Origin: Butyrivibrio fibrisolvens 16/4
Lineage (GTDB): Bacteria; Bacillota; Clostridia; Lachnospirales; Lachnospiraceae
DNA: 32,087 bases
Reading direction: 5' to 3'
Assembly: GCA_000209815.1 (NCBI GenBank)
Contig: FP929036.1
Location: 3,132,293 to 3,164,379, forward strand
Below, in pieces: positions 17,948-28,759 of the stretch. Numbering within the stretch: position 1 is the first letter of the stretch; each line of letters opens with the position of its first letter. Position numbers and translations under genes: made by a program. Under the pieces are notes generated by a model that had not been told where the DNA came from, searched no databases, and worked only from the letters and a program-made list of their open reading frames with translations.

Positions 17948-19493
17948 TCAGTCAACTTCATACGCGTTAGACATCTTAACAATAACCGTATCTCCATCAA
18001 CTACTATAGAGCCTTCCTCTGGATAACAAGGCATCTTTTTTACGTCTTTATCATTTAAGTATTTTTCATATGCTTCCAAATTTGCTATATCAAGCTTAAT
18101 TCCTATACGATTCAAGGTACCTGCATAGCTAGCTGCCATACATTCCTTTGCTGTCCAGAATTGACCGCCCTTTGCGTAGTCAGATGCTCTATCCCATAAC
18201 TCGTTCTTATAAAATAATGGATTGTCAGACATATTTCCAACAAACACATATTGTTTATCTGTGTCAAAAGCCCCTTCATTAATTAGTGAAGTAACCACCT
18301 TATCCATTACAGATTCCATGGATTTGGTTCCCTGAACCATAGCATCCAAATCGGTTCCTACGCAGTAGATGTTTCCATATAATAAAAGTGCTACAGCTAT
18401 AGCTATAGGCTTTTGTAAACGAACCTCGTAAGAATCAACTAAGCATAAAACAACAAGACCTGCCATAACAGTTGGTGCAGTCATCTGAATAGCAACTCCA
18501 CCTGCTCCAGGGGCTAAAAGCATACAGACATTTTCTGCAAGTGGCATTAATAATAATGCAACAAAATATAAAACCTTAGACTTACCTCTTCCTTTTAATT
18601 TAGTTACTCCAAGATGAATTAATAATCCTAAAATGAAAAGATATATTAATAATCTAACAGGTCTAAAAATGTAGTAACTATCAAATGTAGATCTTCTAAG
18701 GTTCCAGCCTCCATAAGCCTTAGCTATACCAACTGGTATATTCTTAATCATAGATAAAACTGATGCATCTGCACCGTTATAATCAGCTGCCTCAATTCCT
18801 CTAAGCTTTAATGCGATTTCCCAAATCACCTTATAAACTACGCAAGAAACAAGCCCTGAAACAATTGCTCTAAGAATAATATTAAATCCTTTATCCTCTT
18901 TTGCATCTAATACGCTACGCATAAAGGAAGCCAGAATAATTACAAAAAGATTCCAAAATTTGACTGATACAGTCCTAATGTAATTATAAGTAAAAATGTA
19001 GCTATTCCATCTGCTATTAATCGTTTTTTCTTATCATCTATATCCTTAAGAAAAAACCAGGCAGCCACTACTGGCAAAAGTGTTGCAGCCCCAAAGGAAG
19101 GAGACTGAAATCTATAGGATAAAAAGCAAAAAACTGTAGTACTAATTGAAACGATGAGTACATACATATAATGTTTTAAAGTTACTTCTGTAAATAAACT
19201 AATAGTGAGCCATGCAGCTATCACAATAAATAGTAGTGCTAAAAATGAATTAAATGGCTCTGATGAATATCCCATACGTGCCTTATCTAAAAAGGCCAAG
19301 CCCATCTTCCTGTGGAAATTTCCCAGTTAGCCGCCTGATGATATGTCTCCTGCCATAAGCCGTCCATAGAATTTGTAATGTAATTGGCTATAAAAGGTAA
19401 GTAGCACAATACTGATATAAGCCAACTAATAAAATAAAACGTATACTCCCTTTGATTCTTGAATCCATTTTTAGTCTCCTCTTGTAAAATCAT
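17948..19493 (-). CDS. GtrII-family membrane glycosyltransferase (two frameshifts)
   Basis: Three frames rejoin into a ~515-residue polytopic protein when one base is restored at the A5 runs 19289-19293 and 18944-18948 (plus strand). After repair the junctions read RWAWPFLDKARMGYSS and SNFGIFFVIILASFMRS. There are about ten hydrophobic helices, then a soluble C-terminal ~130 residues beginning near MESVMDKVVTSL. The overall layout and 'GLYQSNFG' fit the GtrII glucosyltransferase family, which moves sugars from lipid-linked donors to surface glycans outside the membrane. It follows YibE/F by 28 bases. ATG 19493 lacks a good RBS. An ATG at 19468 has GAGGAG 8 bases upstream and would be in frame with one more A in AAAGGG (MDSRIKREYTF), so a third error is possible. 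Confidence 0.72.
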
Positions 19494-19521
19494 TTAAAGT
19501 GTCTGCTATATGGGTCTTTTA

Positions 19522-20654
19522 TTACTTTTTGGAATACAAATATCCTGCCACAGCTGCCACACAAGGAACCGTTCCAATGATTCCTATAGAACCGGCGATA
19601 GCTCTAATCATTTCTATAGCCACAAAATCTGTATTCATAAGCTGATTGAAGGACACACCATAAGAGTATATCAAAACCATCATATTAAGTGCACCACCAA
19701 CATATGCAAGCACAAGGGTATTTGCCATTGTTCCCATGGCATCTCGTCCAATGTTCATTCCAGCCTTGAATAAATCTGTGAAGCCAAGCTTTGCGTTAGC
19801 CTCGTGGATTTCACTGATTGCAGATGAAATAGACATAGCTATATCCATCACCGCCCCCATTGCCGCAATCAGAATACCACTGATAAACAGGCCACGTAGT
19901 TTAATAGGATTTGTGGACTTTACTAATAACAGTGCCTCAGCCTCATCCATCTGGAAAGTAGTGACACCGCCAATTTTAGCCGCTGCCTCTGCAAGTACTG
20001 CTGCAATCAAAACACCTGCCAAAGAACCTATAGCTGCTGCAATAGTTTTCTTTTGTACTCCACCAATTAAAAGGAAGCAAATAGCTGATGTAATAAACAC
20101 TATTGCTATAGTAAGGGGAATTGAAGAGAATCCCTTAAGTACCAGTGGAAGCAATACAAATACAATCACGATTACCGTATACGCCAGGCCTAGAAATGCC
20201 TTCAATCCCTGTTTGCCGCCAAAAATTACAAGCACAGCGAAAAAACAAGCACTAATCCTATCATAAGTGGGATTCTGTTGTAGTTGTAAATACTTACCTG
20301 ATACTCTCCAACACCTGTAGTATCTATTCTGACGCTGAGCTTATCTCCCTTAGCCACATCTACGTTGTAAAGAGCACTATAGAAATTTGTCACGTGACAA
20401 ACATCCCCCTTATAACGTCCTGTCAGAAGCTCTACCTCAAGCTCAGAATTTCCTTTTTTTACGTTTTCTGTTTCAGTATCAACAGTTGTATTATCCTCTA
20501 AAACAGAAAGAACCCTAGCGGTCTCATACTCGACGCCAGAGCTCTCTGTAATGGTATATGTTGGCTTGTCGGTGTTGGCGTAAATAATAACGCCAACACT
20601 GAGAGCCATAAATACAACAACTGATACTATTTTAATTATCAGTTCTTTTTTCAT
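19522..20654 (-). CDS. YibE/F-family membrane protein (one frameshift)
   Basis: A missing base in the plus-strand A6 run at 20240-20245 splits this 377-residue protein. The N-terminal part has one signal-anchor helix and an extracytoplasmic beta-rich domain with 'YETARVLSVLEDNTTVDTE' and TGRYKGDVCHVTNF. The C-terminal part has about seven helices and the YibE/F signature (AAMGAVMDIAMSISSA, 'GRDAMGTMANTLVLAYVGGA'). The family is widespread in Firmicutes with no settled biochemical role; it is often guessed to be a transporter or regulator. The start ATG 20654 lies one base past the TAA of the surface protein gene, so the two are likely co-translated. Confidence 0.85.
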
Positions 20655-20655
20655 T

Positions 20656-23600
20656 TTACTTACCAAAAATCTTTAATAATATTGCAAGCTTTCCTGTCTT
20701 AGCAAGAATAGCTGCGGCGCCTGCAAGAATTATAACAAATCCTGCTGCAACTGGCACTACTGGGAATGGATTTTTTTCATCACCAGCTGTAGGAGTTTCG
20801 GTATCTTCAATTGTCTGCTCCTGAGGCTCAGGATCAATAGTTGCTTCCTCTGAAGCAGTTTCTGTCTGCTCCTCTTCTACAGCTACCTCTTCCTCTGTTG
20901 TCTCCTCTGCTGCTTCCTCATTTACTCCTAAAGCAGCATCTCTTGCAGCTCTAAATCTGTTAACTACATTTCTTACTACACGACCAACTGGTGTGTTTTC
21001 TATTGGAGCAAGAATCTTGTCAACAGCATTGTCGATTGCCTTATTAATATTGTTAATAACCTTAGCAATATTCTGAGCAGGTGTGCTTGAACCACCGTTT
21101 CCTCCATTATTTGATGATGGAGCAGCCTTTACAAGCACAATATCATCGCAATTACGAACTCTGAATACTGGTACTGATACCTCAGAATCACCTTCTGGAT
21201 GCATATAAAGAACACCAGCTGCTGAAACTGTTGCGCCCTTCTTTTACAAACTGTGCAACTTCGTTCTTGCCTGTAGTAGCAGAGTTGATATAACCATCGA
21301 TAAAGATAGCTGCCTCAACACCAGTTGAATCCTTAAGCCAGAACTCTTCTACTGTCTTTCCATCAGAACCATATGCGACTCTTGTAACTGTACCTGTTGT
21401 CTTAAGAAGTGAACCGCCAAGTGCATCATAATCCATAGCTGTCTTGGTATCTACTTCCTTAGGTTCCCATACGTAAGGCTCATCATCAAGAATCTTAGAT
21501 GAAATAACCTTAAGCTCCTTATCTCCCTGATACTGAGAAACGTAACCTACGATACGCATCTTTGCACCAATCTTAAGACCTGGTGTTGCGTATGGGAATA
21601 TGTCGATACCAGCTGTCTCATCCTGGATATAAATTGTATCAAAGAAGGTTGTGAACTCGTTATCTGTACCAGATGTTACATAACCTTCTACAGCAAATAC
21701 CTCGTTCATCTTGCCTGCACGAGCCTGTGCGATTGTAGATGTAGGAAGCTCTACTGTAACACCATCAAGAATGTTGTTAACGATTGTGTGGTTAGTGTAT
21801 GGCAATGAATCGTTGTTGTCCATCTCTGCCTTTACTTCGAAGTCTGAAATGAATACGCCACCAGCTACGAAGATGTTACCACCAGCCTTTGTGTGCTGTG
21901 TAGCAAGGAATGTTACATCACCAAGGTTGTCATTCTTGATTCCCTTTACACCGTTCTCTAACGAACCAGGCTGTGAATTACCGCTTGCATCTTTGCAATC
22001 AACTGAGTAAGTTGTATCAAAGCCCTTTACAAGCCACTGCGCCTCATCTACAAAATCTGTAGCCTTGGCATTTGAAATATCAACTGAGCAGCCTGAGTAC
22101 TGGCTGTACTTCTGACCATCTCTAAGTCCTGTAAATAATGCTGAATCTGTGTTGTAGGTAGTTGGGTACATTCTGTATACCTGACCACCATTGTTTGTAT
22201 CATCACAAACCTCATCAGAACCCATACGGATTGTAGATCCGATTGCTTCAAGAAGCTTGTTCTGTTCTGTAGCTGTCTGGCCATCTGTTGTATCTGAGTA
22301 ATCTGCAAGACCACATACGATTACAGAACCACCATTTGCTACATAATTCTTAACCATAGCAATGAACTCATCGCTGTAGTGTGAAACCACATAATCACCA
22401 GCGTTTGCTGTACCTGACTTCTTTGCAGGAGCTGAAAGTACAAGTAATGCACATTTCTCCAACATCTCAGGTGTAATTTCTGTTGTAACAACCTGAGCTC
22501 GAATATTCTTCTTTGCGCAGATTGATACGAATGCTGACATATTACCGCCATAGTAGCCAGTAACATAATCATTGTAATGTGTACCATCGATGAGTACGTC
22601 TGTAACCATCTCTGGAACAGCATAGCTAAGTGTAAGCTTGTCTGTGTAAACCTTTGGCATACCGTTTAAGGTTCCACGAACTGTAACCTCGTAGGTAACC
22701 TGTCCAGCCTCGTTGTATACGAAGTCTGTCTTGAATGTACCTGTGCCCTGTGGATTTACTGTAGCAAGACCTGCCTCCTCACCTGAAAGTGAAGCAACCT
22801 CTGTCTCTTTTCCGTCCACATCCTTAAGAACTACATCGATGAAATCAACATCAAATGGCTTGTCCTCGTTGTTGTATAAATCAACATTGATATCGAGGCT
22901 TTCGCCCTTTACTGGAAGAACTGTGTTTGTGTAAGTCTTGTTGATTCCACAAGCCTCAAGCTCACCTACCCAAACTGGAGCTGTAACAGCGATATCGCCA
23001 TCATCCTCAGTAATCTTTAAGTAGTAGTAAGAATAGCTTGAAGGAACCTCAAATGTTACTGTTTCTTCGTTAGTAGAAACATTTTCCATACGAATTGACT
23101 GTCCACCGTTTACAATTACTTCTACTCTACCAATCTTCTTATCAGTAGGATCTTTAATCTCTGCCTTGATTTCTACATTATCGCCTACTGCATCCTTCTC
23201 AAGGATTGAACCCATGATGTTGTTATCAAGTGTGTAATATACGCTAAGGTCGTTATCCTCTGTTGCGTATATACGATAATTTCTCATGGCATCGTAAATA
23301 GCATTTTCATCATTTGTATCAGCAAGCATTACTGTACGTGCTGTGTTGGCATCTCCCCACTTACCCTTGTGGTTATCCTGGTTGTTTGTAGGAGCTACAT
23401 GCCATCCCTTATCAAGGGCACGTGTGTAATACTCGTATGATGGGAAGTAACCTGAAGAACCAATTGTACCTTCACCGTTACCAACCTCAATCATTGTAAT
23501 TAATGCATCGTTCTCTTCTGAGTAGTATGCAAAATCCTGGAAATCACCGAAGGTTGTACCTGGGTGATTGAACTGGCTGATAGAATCTGGAACCTTTCTA

Positions 23601-26600
23601 AGAGCCTCATAGTAATTCTGCAATGCTGTAGCATATGTTGAGTACTCTGTCTGTGTACGGCTCTGGAAACCTGGTGTATTAAATGTATTGATATGACCAA
23701 GACCATTTGACCAAGTCATCTCGTAACCGTATGCACAAGTAAACTTGTCTGTAGTGTACTTCTTAACAAGATTGTGAGCGTATGTCCACTCGTCTGTCTC
23801 TGACTTATCTACGTTCTCAGTAATCTTTGACTCTTTCTCATTGTCGATTGAGTTACTGTGGTCCGTAATTACGATATAGTCAAGATTGTCTACCTTTGAT
23901 GCATGCTGTAAAGCTTCCTCAAGTGTACCAGCACCATCGGAAATATTTGTATGTGCGTGAACCTGACCAAAGTAGATGTTGTACTTCTCATTTTCCTTCT
24001 TTGTGAATTTGAGAGTAGAAACTGCGCTATCCTTATAGCCGTCCTTTACAGCCTTTACCTGAATCTGAGCTGGAAGATTCTCAAGAACAAATGGCTTTTC
24101 GTATTCAATCCAATCATCATGCTCTTCTTCTTTTTCTTCCTTAACTGGCTCTTCAGCAGAATCCTCAGTCTTTGGCTCTTCTACCTTTTCCTCTGGTGTA
24201 ATCTCTTCCTCAGTCATATATCTGTAGAAGATCTTTGCACCTTCTGTTTTAGTTTTAAGAGCTACCTTCTGATTTTCAATAACAGCACCACCGTTTGGTG
24301 TAGCCTTTACTGCTGCAACCTGAGCCTGTGTGTACTGATAATTTACAGTGATAGACTTTGCAAGTCCTTCCTTTGTGGCATAAGCACGAATTGTTGAAGG
24401 AAGCTCTGTAAAGCTAACCTTGTTTTCATCATCGTACTTAACAAACTCTCCACCATTTACTGAGTAGAAAATATCTGCCCCCTCAGTCTTAGATGTAAGT
24501 GTAACCTTCTGCTCTGAAGAAATCTCTCCAGTAACAGGATCTGCAACTACATAGCTTGTAACTTCATTGCTTACGATTGGATTACCCTTTACAGTAATAC
24601 CATCGATACGGATAACACCGCCCTTTGCTGGCTCCTTGTCACCCTTAGCAGACTTATCTCCTGTAGGAACAAGTCTTACGTAAAGCTTTTCAGCATTTGC
24701 TGCTGCATTTGGAATATCAAAATGGAATGTGATGTAGTAGGTTGGTGCAAGTGATGTACGTGCAATACCATCTACAATATCACCAGAACCATTTACCTCG
24801 AATGGCTCTGTCTTTTCCTTGCCATTCTCATCAAGTTCTCCGGTCTTCTTGTAAGCTGTGTACTTATATGAATATGTACCAGTTTTGAGATTGGTGAATT
24901 TTTCTCCGTCTGTAGAATACTGAAGCTGGAATGCACCACTTGCAGTATTTGAAGCTCTCATTCTGAAATCAACAGACATATTGCCATAGCCTGCTGATGG
25001 GAATGTAAGCTGCATATAATCTGTTGCAGTATTTACTACACCAGTTGAGCCCATGTAATAGCTTGTAGAACCTGTTGTTGTGCTCTTCGCTGATGTCCAT
25101 GGCTTTGAAACCTCACCATTTACAACTGCAGTGTATTTAGCATTTGTATCAAGCATATCGTTGGTCTTGTATAAATCACCGTTGATATACTTATCTGATG
25201 TCTCTACCTCGTCATAGTGTGCATTACCTGCCCACTGTGCCACTGTAAAGCTTGCATCATCATACTCATACTTTACTGTCTTTATACCTTCTTCAAGTGC
25301 ATAGAAGCTAAACTCATATGCTGATGTCTCCTTGAAGCCGTAAAGTGAGAAGCCACTGTAATATTCAAGTGCCTGAACATAAGAACCGCTCTTTGCAAAA
25401 GCATTCTTTAAGTAATACTTTCCGTCTTCGCTGGCTTTCTCCTCAGTCCAAAGGCTGTTATCTGTCTTCTCATCAGCAAGAATAAGATTTGCATATGTCT
25501 TTTTCTTACCATCTACTTCTTTTTCTTCAACAGTACCTGTGAGATATTTTCCATCAGCTGTCTTGAATGAATAATATCCATTATCGTCGATTGCAACTCT
25601 AAGTACGGCTGCATTTAAATCCTTTGTCTCAAGTGTGCCATCCTCTGCTGGCTCTACTGCAACATCCTTAAGCTTACCATTTGTGGTAGCCTCTGATGTC
25701 ATAAGCTTCTTGCCTGCTGGATAATAAACAACTACCTGATCTCCATCGTAAAACTCTCTTGTAAGGAGCTTACCAAGAGTGTTCTCAGTTGGAACATCTA
25801 CCGGCTTATCAACAGCAGGTACTGTGTACGCAGAAAGGATAAATGCATCTTTCTTATCTGTACCAGCTAAATAGCTGTAAGCTGTGAAAAGCTTGTTGTA
25901 GAACTCAATGTACTGTGGCTTATCAATATCCTTCTTCTTGTCGTGATAAAGTGCCTTAGTATTCTTGATGAGGAATGTGCCATCCTCCTCTGGCTCAACT
26001 GCCCAAAGGCTGTAGTCATTCTTCTCAACTTCAAAAGTAAGGTTGCCACCTGTTGCGCCTGTTGTAAGATACTTTGTTGTAAGTACATCACCCTCAAGAA
26101 TATCTGAAGTGATGTAGTACTCACCTTCAGTCTCAGACTTAACGAGCTTAAGCTTTGCAATAGCAAGCTGCTCATCAGCGATTGTAAGATGCTTATCGTC
26201 GTTGAGCTTTACTTCAACACCCTCAAGTTTTGTGTTGCCATTCTTATCTGGCTTTGAAGCTGTTGTTGAAAGAGCAGTCTCATCATTAAATGTAAGAACA
26301 AACTCCTGCTCCTCTGTAAGCTTTGTAAGGTCTGTTACCTTTGTTCCAGCTGCAAGTGTATATGCAAATGAAACCTGTTCACTTTTTACTTCGTCTTTTA
26401 CTGAATATGCGTAGATTGTTGAATCCTTTGTGATCTTAATAGGATTCTCATACTTACTGAAATTTTCTGTGCCGTTGAGGTTGTAATAGATTGCTGCATC
26501 CTCTGTTGCACAGGAAAGCTCTACCTCTGCGCCAAACTCAACAACACTTCCGCTTTCAACAGAAGCCTTTGGTGCACTAACTGATGCTTCATCACCAGCT

Positions 26601-27442
26601 ACCTTTGATGTGAGCTTGTAGAAACCAAGAGTTTGTCCCTTAGTATTTCCTGTTACGTTTGTGTATGCTCTCCAATCCTTCTTGTTGTATACCCCTAAGA
26701 ATCGAGTAGCATTCTTTGAATCCTTTGCTGCAAGATATCCGCTAGCATCTAGCTGCCACTGAGCTCCAGTCTCGTCCTTTGGCATCTTATTAACTCTAAC
26801 GCCACTATTAGAAGCATTAGTATAAAGGACATTAGAACCACTTCCTATTGTATAGTAGGTTCTTGTAACCTTTTCCTCCGCAGGCTCTTCTGGCTTTTCA
26901 TCAGATTCTGCTGCATCTTCTACAACTGCTTCCTTTTTCTCAGAAACCACTTCTTCCTTGTTGTCACTAGATTCAACAACAGCTTCTTCTTTTTCTGATT
27001 CAGCTTTAGTCTCCTCTGAAACCTCATTAGAAGAATTTTCCTCTGATACTGTCTTCGTCTCAACAGTAGTTACTTCTGCTTCTGATTTATTCTCAGCATC
27101 CTTAACAACTGTCTCCTCAACAGTATTCTTTGTAATTGTCCATGCATAATCAGCATCCTTGCCCTCTGCGATAGTCAAAGATGAACCATCAACTGTTCCA
27201 AGAACAGCGGCAGGGCCAGCATTTGATGCTGTTGCATTTGGTAATACATAGGTTTCGCCATCGGATGTTGTCATTGTGATGGCAATAGAATCACTAGATG
27301 TGATATCGGATAGACTTACTTTAGTCCAGACATGATTGGTCTCTTCGGCATTAGAAATGAATGAAATATCAGTGTATGCCAGGGAAGCTACCATTAAAAA
27401 TGACAGAACTAAAGAGAGCCCTCTACGAGCCAATTTTTTCAT
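20656..27442 (-). CDS. Giant cell-surface PHP-domain phosphoesterase (CehA/McbA-like), membrane anchored
   Basis: About 2261 residues after repair of a one-base insertion near 21236-21245; unrepaired, the frame stops at 21188 and loses the anchor. In order: signal peptide (1-32); acidic Glu/Ser linker (~120-190); beta-rich modules (~190-760); three chitobiase-C-terminal/FN3-like repeats (~300-360, ~970-1045, ~1050-1150). The PHP metallohydrolase domain (~1155-1400) has HAHTNISDG, ITDHSN, FNHPG and QDNH metal ligands. Then come beta-sandwich segments, a ThuA/GATase-like Rossmann domain (~1600-1790, LLVLSAPAKKSG, GGSVIVCGLADYSD), two OB-fold modules (~1910-2055), a spacer, and a transmembrane helix with a basic tail (~2225-2255). 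The OB and PHP parts recall extracellular nuclease/phosphoesterase proteins. Substrate unproven; a phosphorylated polymer is plausible. AGGAGG precedes ATG 27442. Confidence 0.85.
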
Positions 27443-27483
27443 TACCTATCCTCTCCTCCTTTAATAAATTACTGACAAAGCGC

Positions 27484-27543
27484 AAAAAAGCAACCTACGC
27501 AAATCACCCGCTATTAACCTAAATGATTTGGTATGTAGATTGC
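27484..27543 (-). promoter_or_regulatory. Terminator-like hairpin in the leader of the surface PHP operon
   Basis: On the minus strand GCAATCTAC pairs with GTAGGTTGC (9 bp, one wobble), enclosing an internal loop and CAAATCA/TGATTTG (7 bp perfect) around a 17-base loop, followed by TTTTTT. The T run ends 42 bases before the ATG, between the promoter and the RBS. It has every feature of an intrinsic terminator yet lies upstream of the gene with no other minus-strand gene before it. Either it is an attenuator that needs antitermination, or it ends a small RNA. No known riboswitch core is recognised. Confidence 0.65.
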
Positions 27544-27567
27544 CCTTCCTAATCGTTATGTCATGTA

Positions 27568-27595
27568 ATGCTAGACTATCACGTTAAAGCGTCAA
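27568..27595 (-). promoter_or_regulatory. Candidate promoter of the surface PHP operon
   Basis: Minus-strand TTGACG (27595-27590), a 16-base spacer and TAGCAT (27573-27568). The transcript would start about 20 bases before the leader hairpin and carry a ~120-base leader. Confidence 0.45.
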
Positions 27596-27608
27596 TTTCA
27601 ACAAAATA

Positions 27609-27625
27609 TTCACACATTCTTCACA
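27609..27625 (+). promoter_or_regulatory. TTCACA direct repeats, PhoP-box-like
   Basis: TTCACA (27609-27614) and TTCACA (27620-27625) are separated by 5 bases, an 11-base period. A weaker copy, TCAACA, lies one period earlier at 27598. B. subtilis PhoP binds TT(A/C/T)ACA repeats with this spacing. The repeats lie just upstream of the -35 of the surface phosphoesterase operon but in the orientation opposite to that gene. Chance occurrence in AT-rich DNA is possible. Confidence 0.25.
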
Positions 27626-27872
27626 TTTCATCATATTATACAAAATATTGTAAATCTTCTGTGCTTTTTTCTAGTTGCGCTATCACTGCCTAGCAATAGA
27701 TTGCACAATCGTTAAAGATTCTCTAAAAACTTTAGCTCATTAGTAGGATATCAAGATATCATACTACCGTATCAAAATTAACATTATGAAAACCTTCTGT
27801 TCACATTTATATGCTAATGTATCAGTTAGTAAAATTGTCTGTTAATATTTTTAAGCATTTAGGTGATTAATT

Positions 27873-28759
27873 ATGGATGTTTGTTCAACTAATTTTGATC
27901 AGTATATAGCTGATGAAGTTTCAAAGTACGATGGAGTGGCTGTGCCTATCAAAGCAGGGCTACTTTCACGTCTCTTAATAAAAAAATGTGCTTGCGATAA
28001 ATTGCATCCTAATCCTGATGATGAATTCTGTATGCCTTCAGTTGGACCAAGCTACAGGATTATTTCTGAATACGAGAAAAAGTATCTCAATATGGAAAGG
28101 GTTACTTCTGATTATTACAACAAGGAAGATCCTATCATCGTAGAGAAAATCCATCCAGATGGATACATGATTATCAATGGTCACCACAGATGGGCTGCTG
28201 CACTACGACTTGGTTATAAGAAAATCCCTATTCATATCGTAAATGTTATGCACAACCAGGAAATCAAGGAAATCATTCAACATTCTAAGCATAACAAACG
28301 TGTTACCCTTGATTTGGATGATGTAGTTTTTGTCAACTCTGATAATGCAACAAAGGAACGTCCTCTTCCATTTCCTATTAATAAAATTTTTAAAGAACGT
28401 ATACGTCGTGGAATCCCTGCTCTATTTAGAGCCTTGGAGAAAAATGGATTTGATATTTGGATTTACAGTAAGAATTTTTATTCAAGAGAATACCTTACTG
28501 TTCTGTTCAAGCTGTACCATTCAAATGTAACAAATGTAGTCACCGGCACAAATAACAGAAAAATAAGGAGGATAGAAAATCTCTAGAATCTGTTTACGTT
28601 GACAAATATATTTATACTCTTCATATAGATAATGCAGGAGTTTTGATGATTGATAACAGATCAAAGAAGTTTTGCGAATTCCTAATTAATGATCCTTCCA
28701 CCTGGTCAAAGGATATAATTAATATTATAGGAGATATATCTACAAATGAAGAACCATGA
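27873..28759 (+). CDS. ParB/Srx-like domain fused to a HAD-like domain (one frameshift)
   Basis: About 295 residues once one A is restored to the A5 run at 28559-28563; the continued frame ends at TGA 28757-28759. Residues ~60-130 hold a ParB/sulfiredoxin-type motif: 'IIVEKIHPDGYMIINGHHRW' with NGHHRWAA at 102-109, the nucleotide-binding box of ParB-like nucleases, CTPases and free-serine kinases. Residues ~143-295 are HAD-like: DLDDVVF (147-153, motif I) and WIYSKN (motif II), but the motif IV region reads LHIDN rather than DD, so phosphatase activity is doubtful. The HAD half is clearly paralogous to the next gene. RBS AGGTGA is 6 bases before the ATG. Function unknown. Confidence 0.75.

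Larger units (their letters stand above)
27443..27872. other. 430-base divergent intergenic region
   Basis: This AT-rich gap separates the divergent surface-protein operon and the ParB-HAD gene. On the minus side it holds a leader hairpin with T6 (27484-27543) and a promoter (27568-27595). Further left are TTCACA repeats at 27609 and 27620 and a repeated GATATC around 27750-27765. The last 100 bases before 27873 are AT-rich with AGGTGA as the ribosome site but no convincing promoter. I see no small ORF with a credible RBS. Confidence 0.6.

Noticed and set aside
21711-24397. Several 70-150 codon open frames antisense to the surface protein gene
   Set aside because: They lie opposite a strong coding frame, lack ribosome sites and have biased Ser/Leu/Phe composition typical of reverse-frame shadows.
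20656-27442. Sortase-anchored LPXTG protein
   Set aside because: The C-terminus has a hydrophobic helix and basic tail but no LPXTG-like motif before it; it is called a plain membrane anchor.
27747-27771. Tandem GATATC (GTAGGATATCAAGATATCATAC) as a regulator site
   Set aside because: Only two short copies in AT-rich DNA and no promoter placed beside it; not distinguishable from chance.
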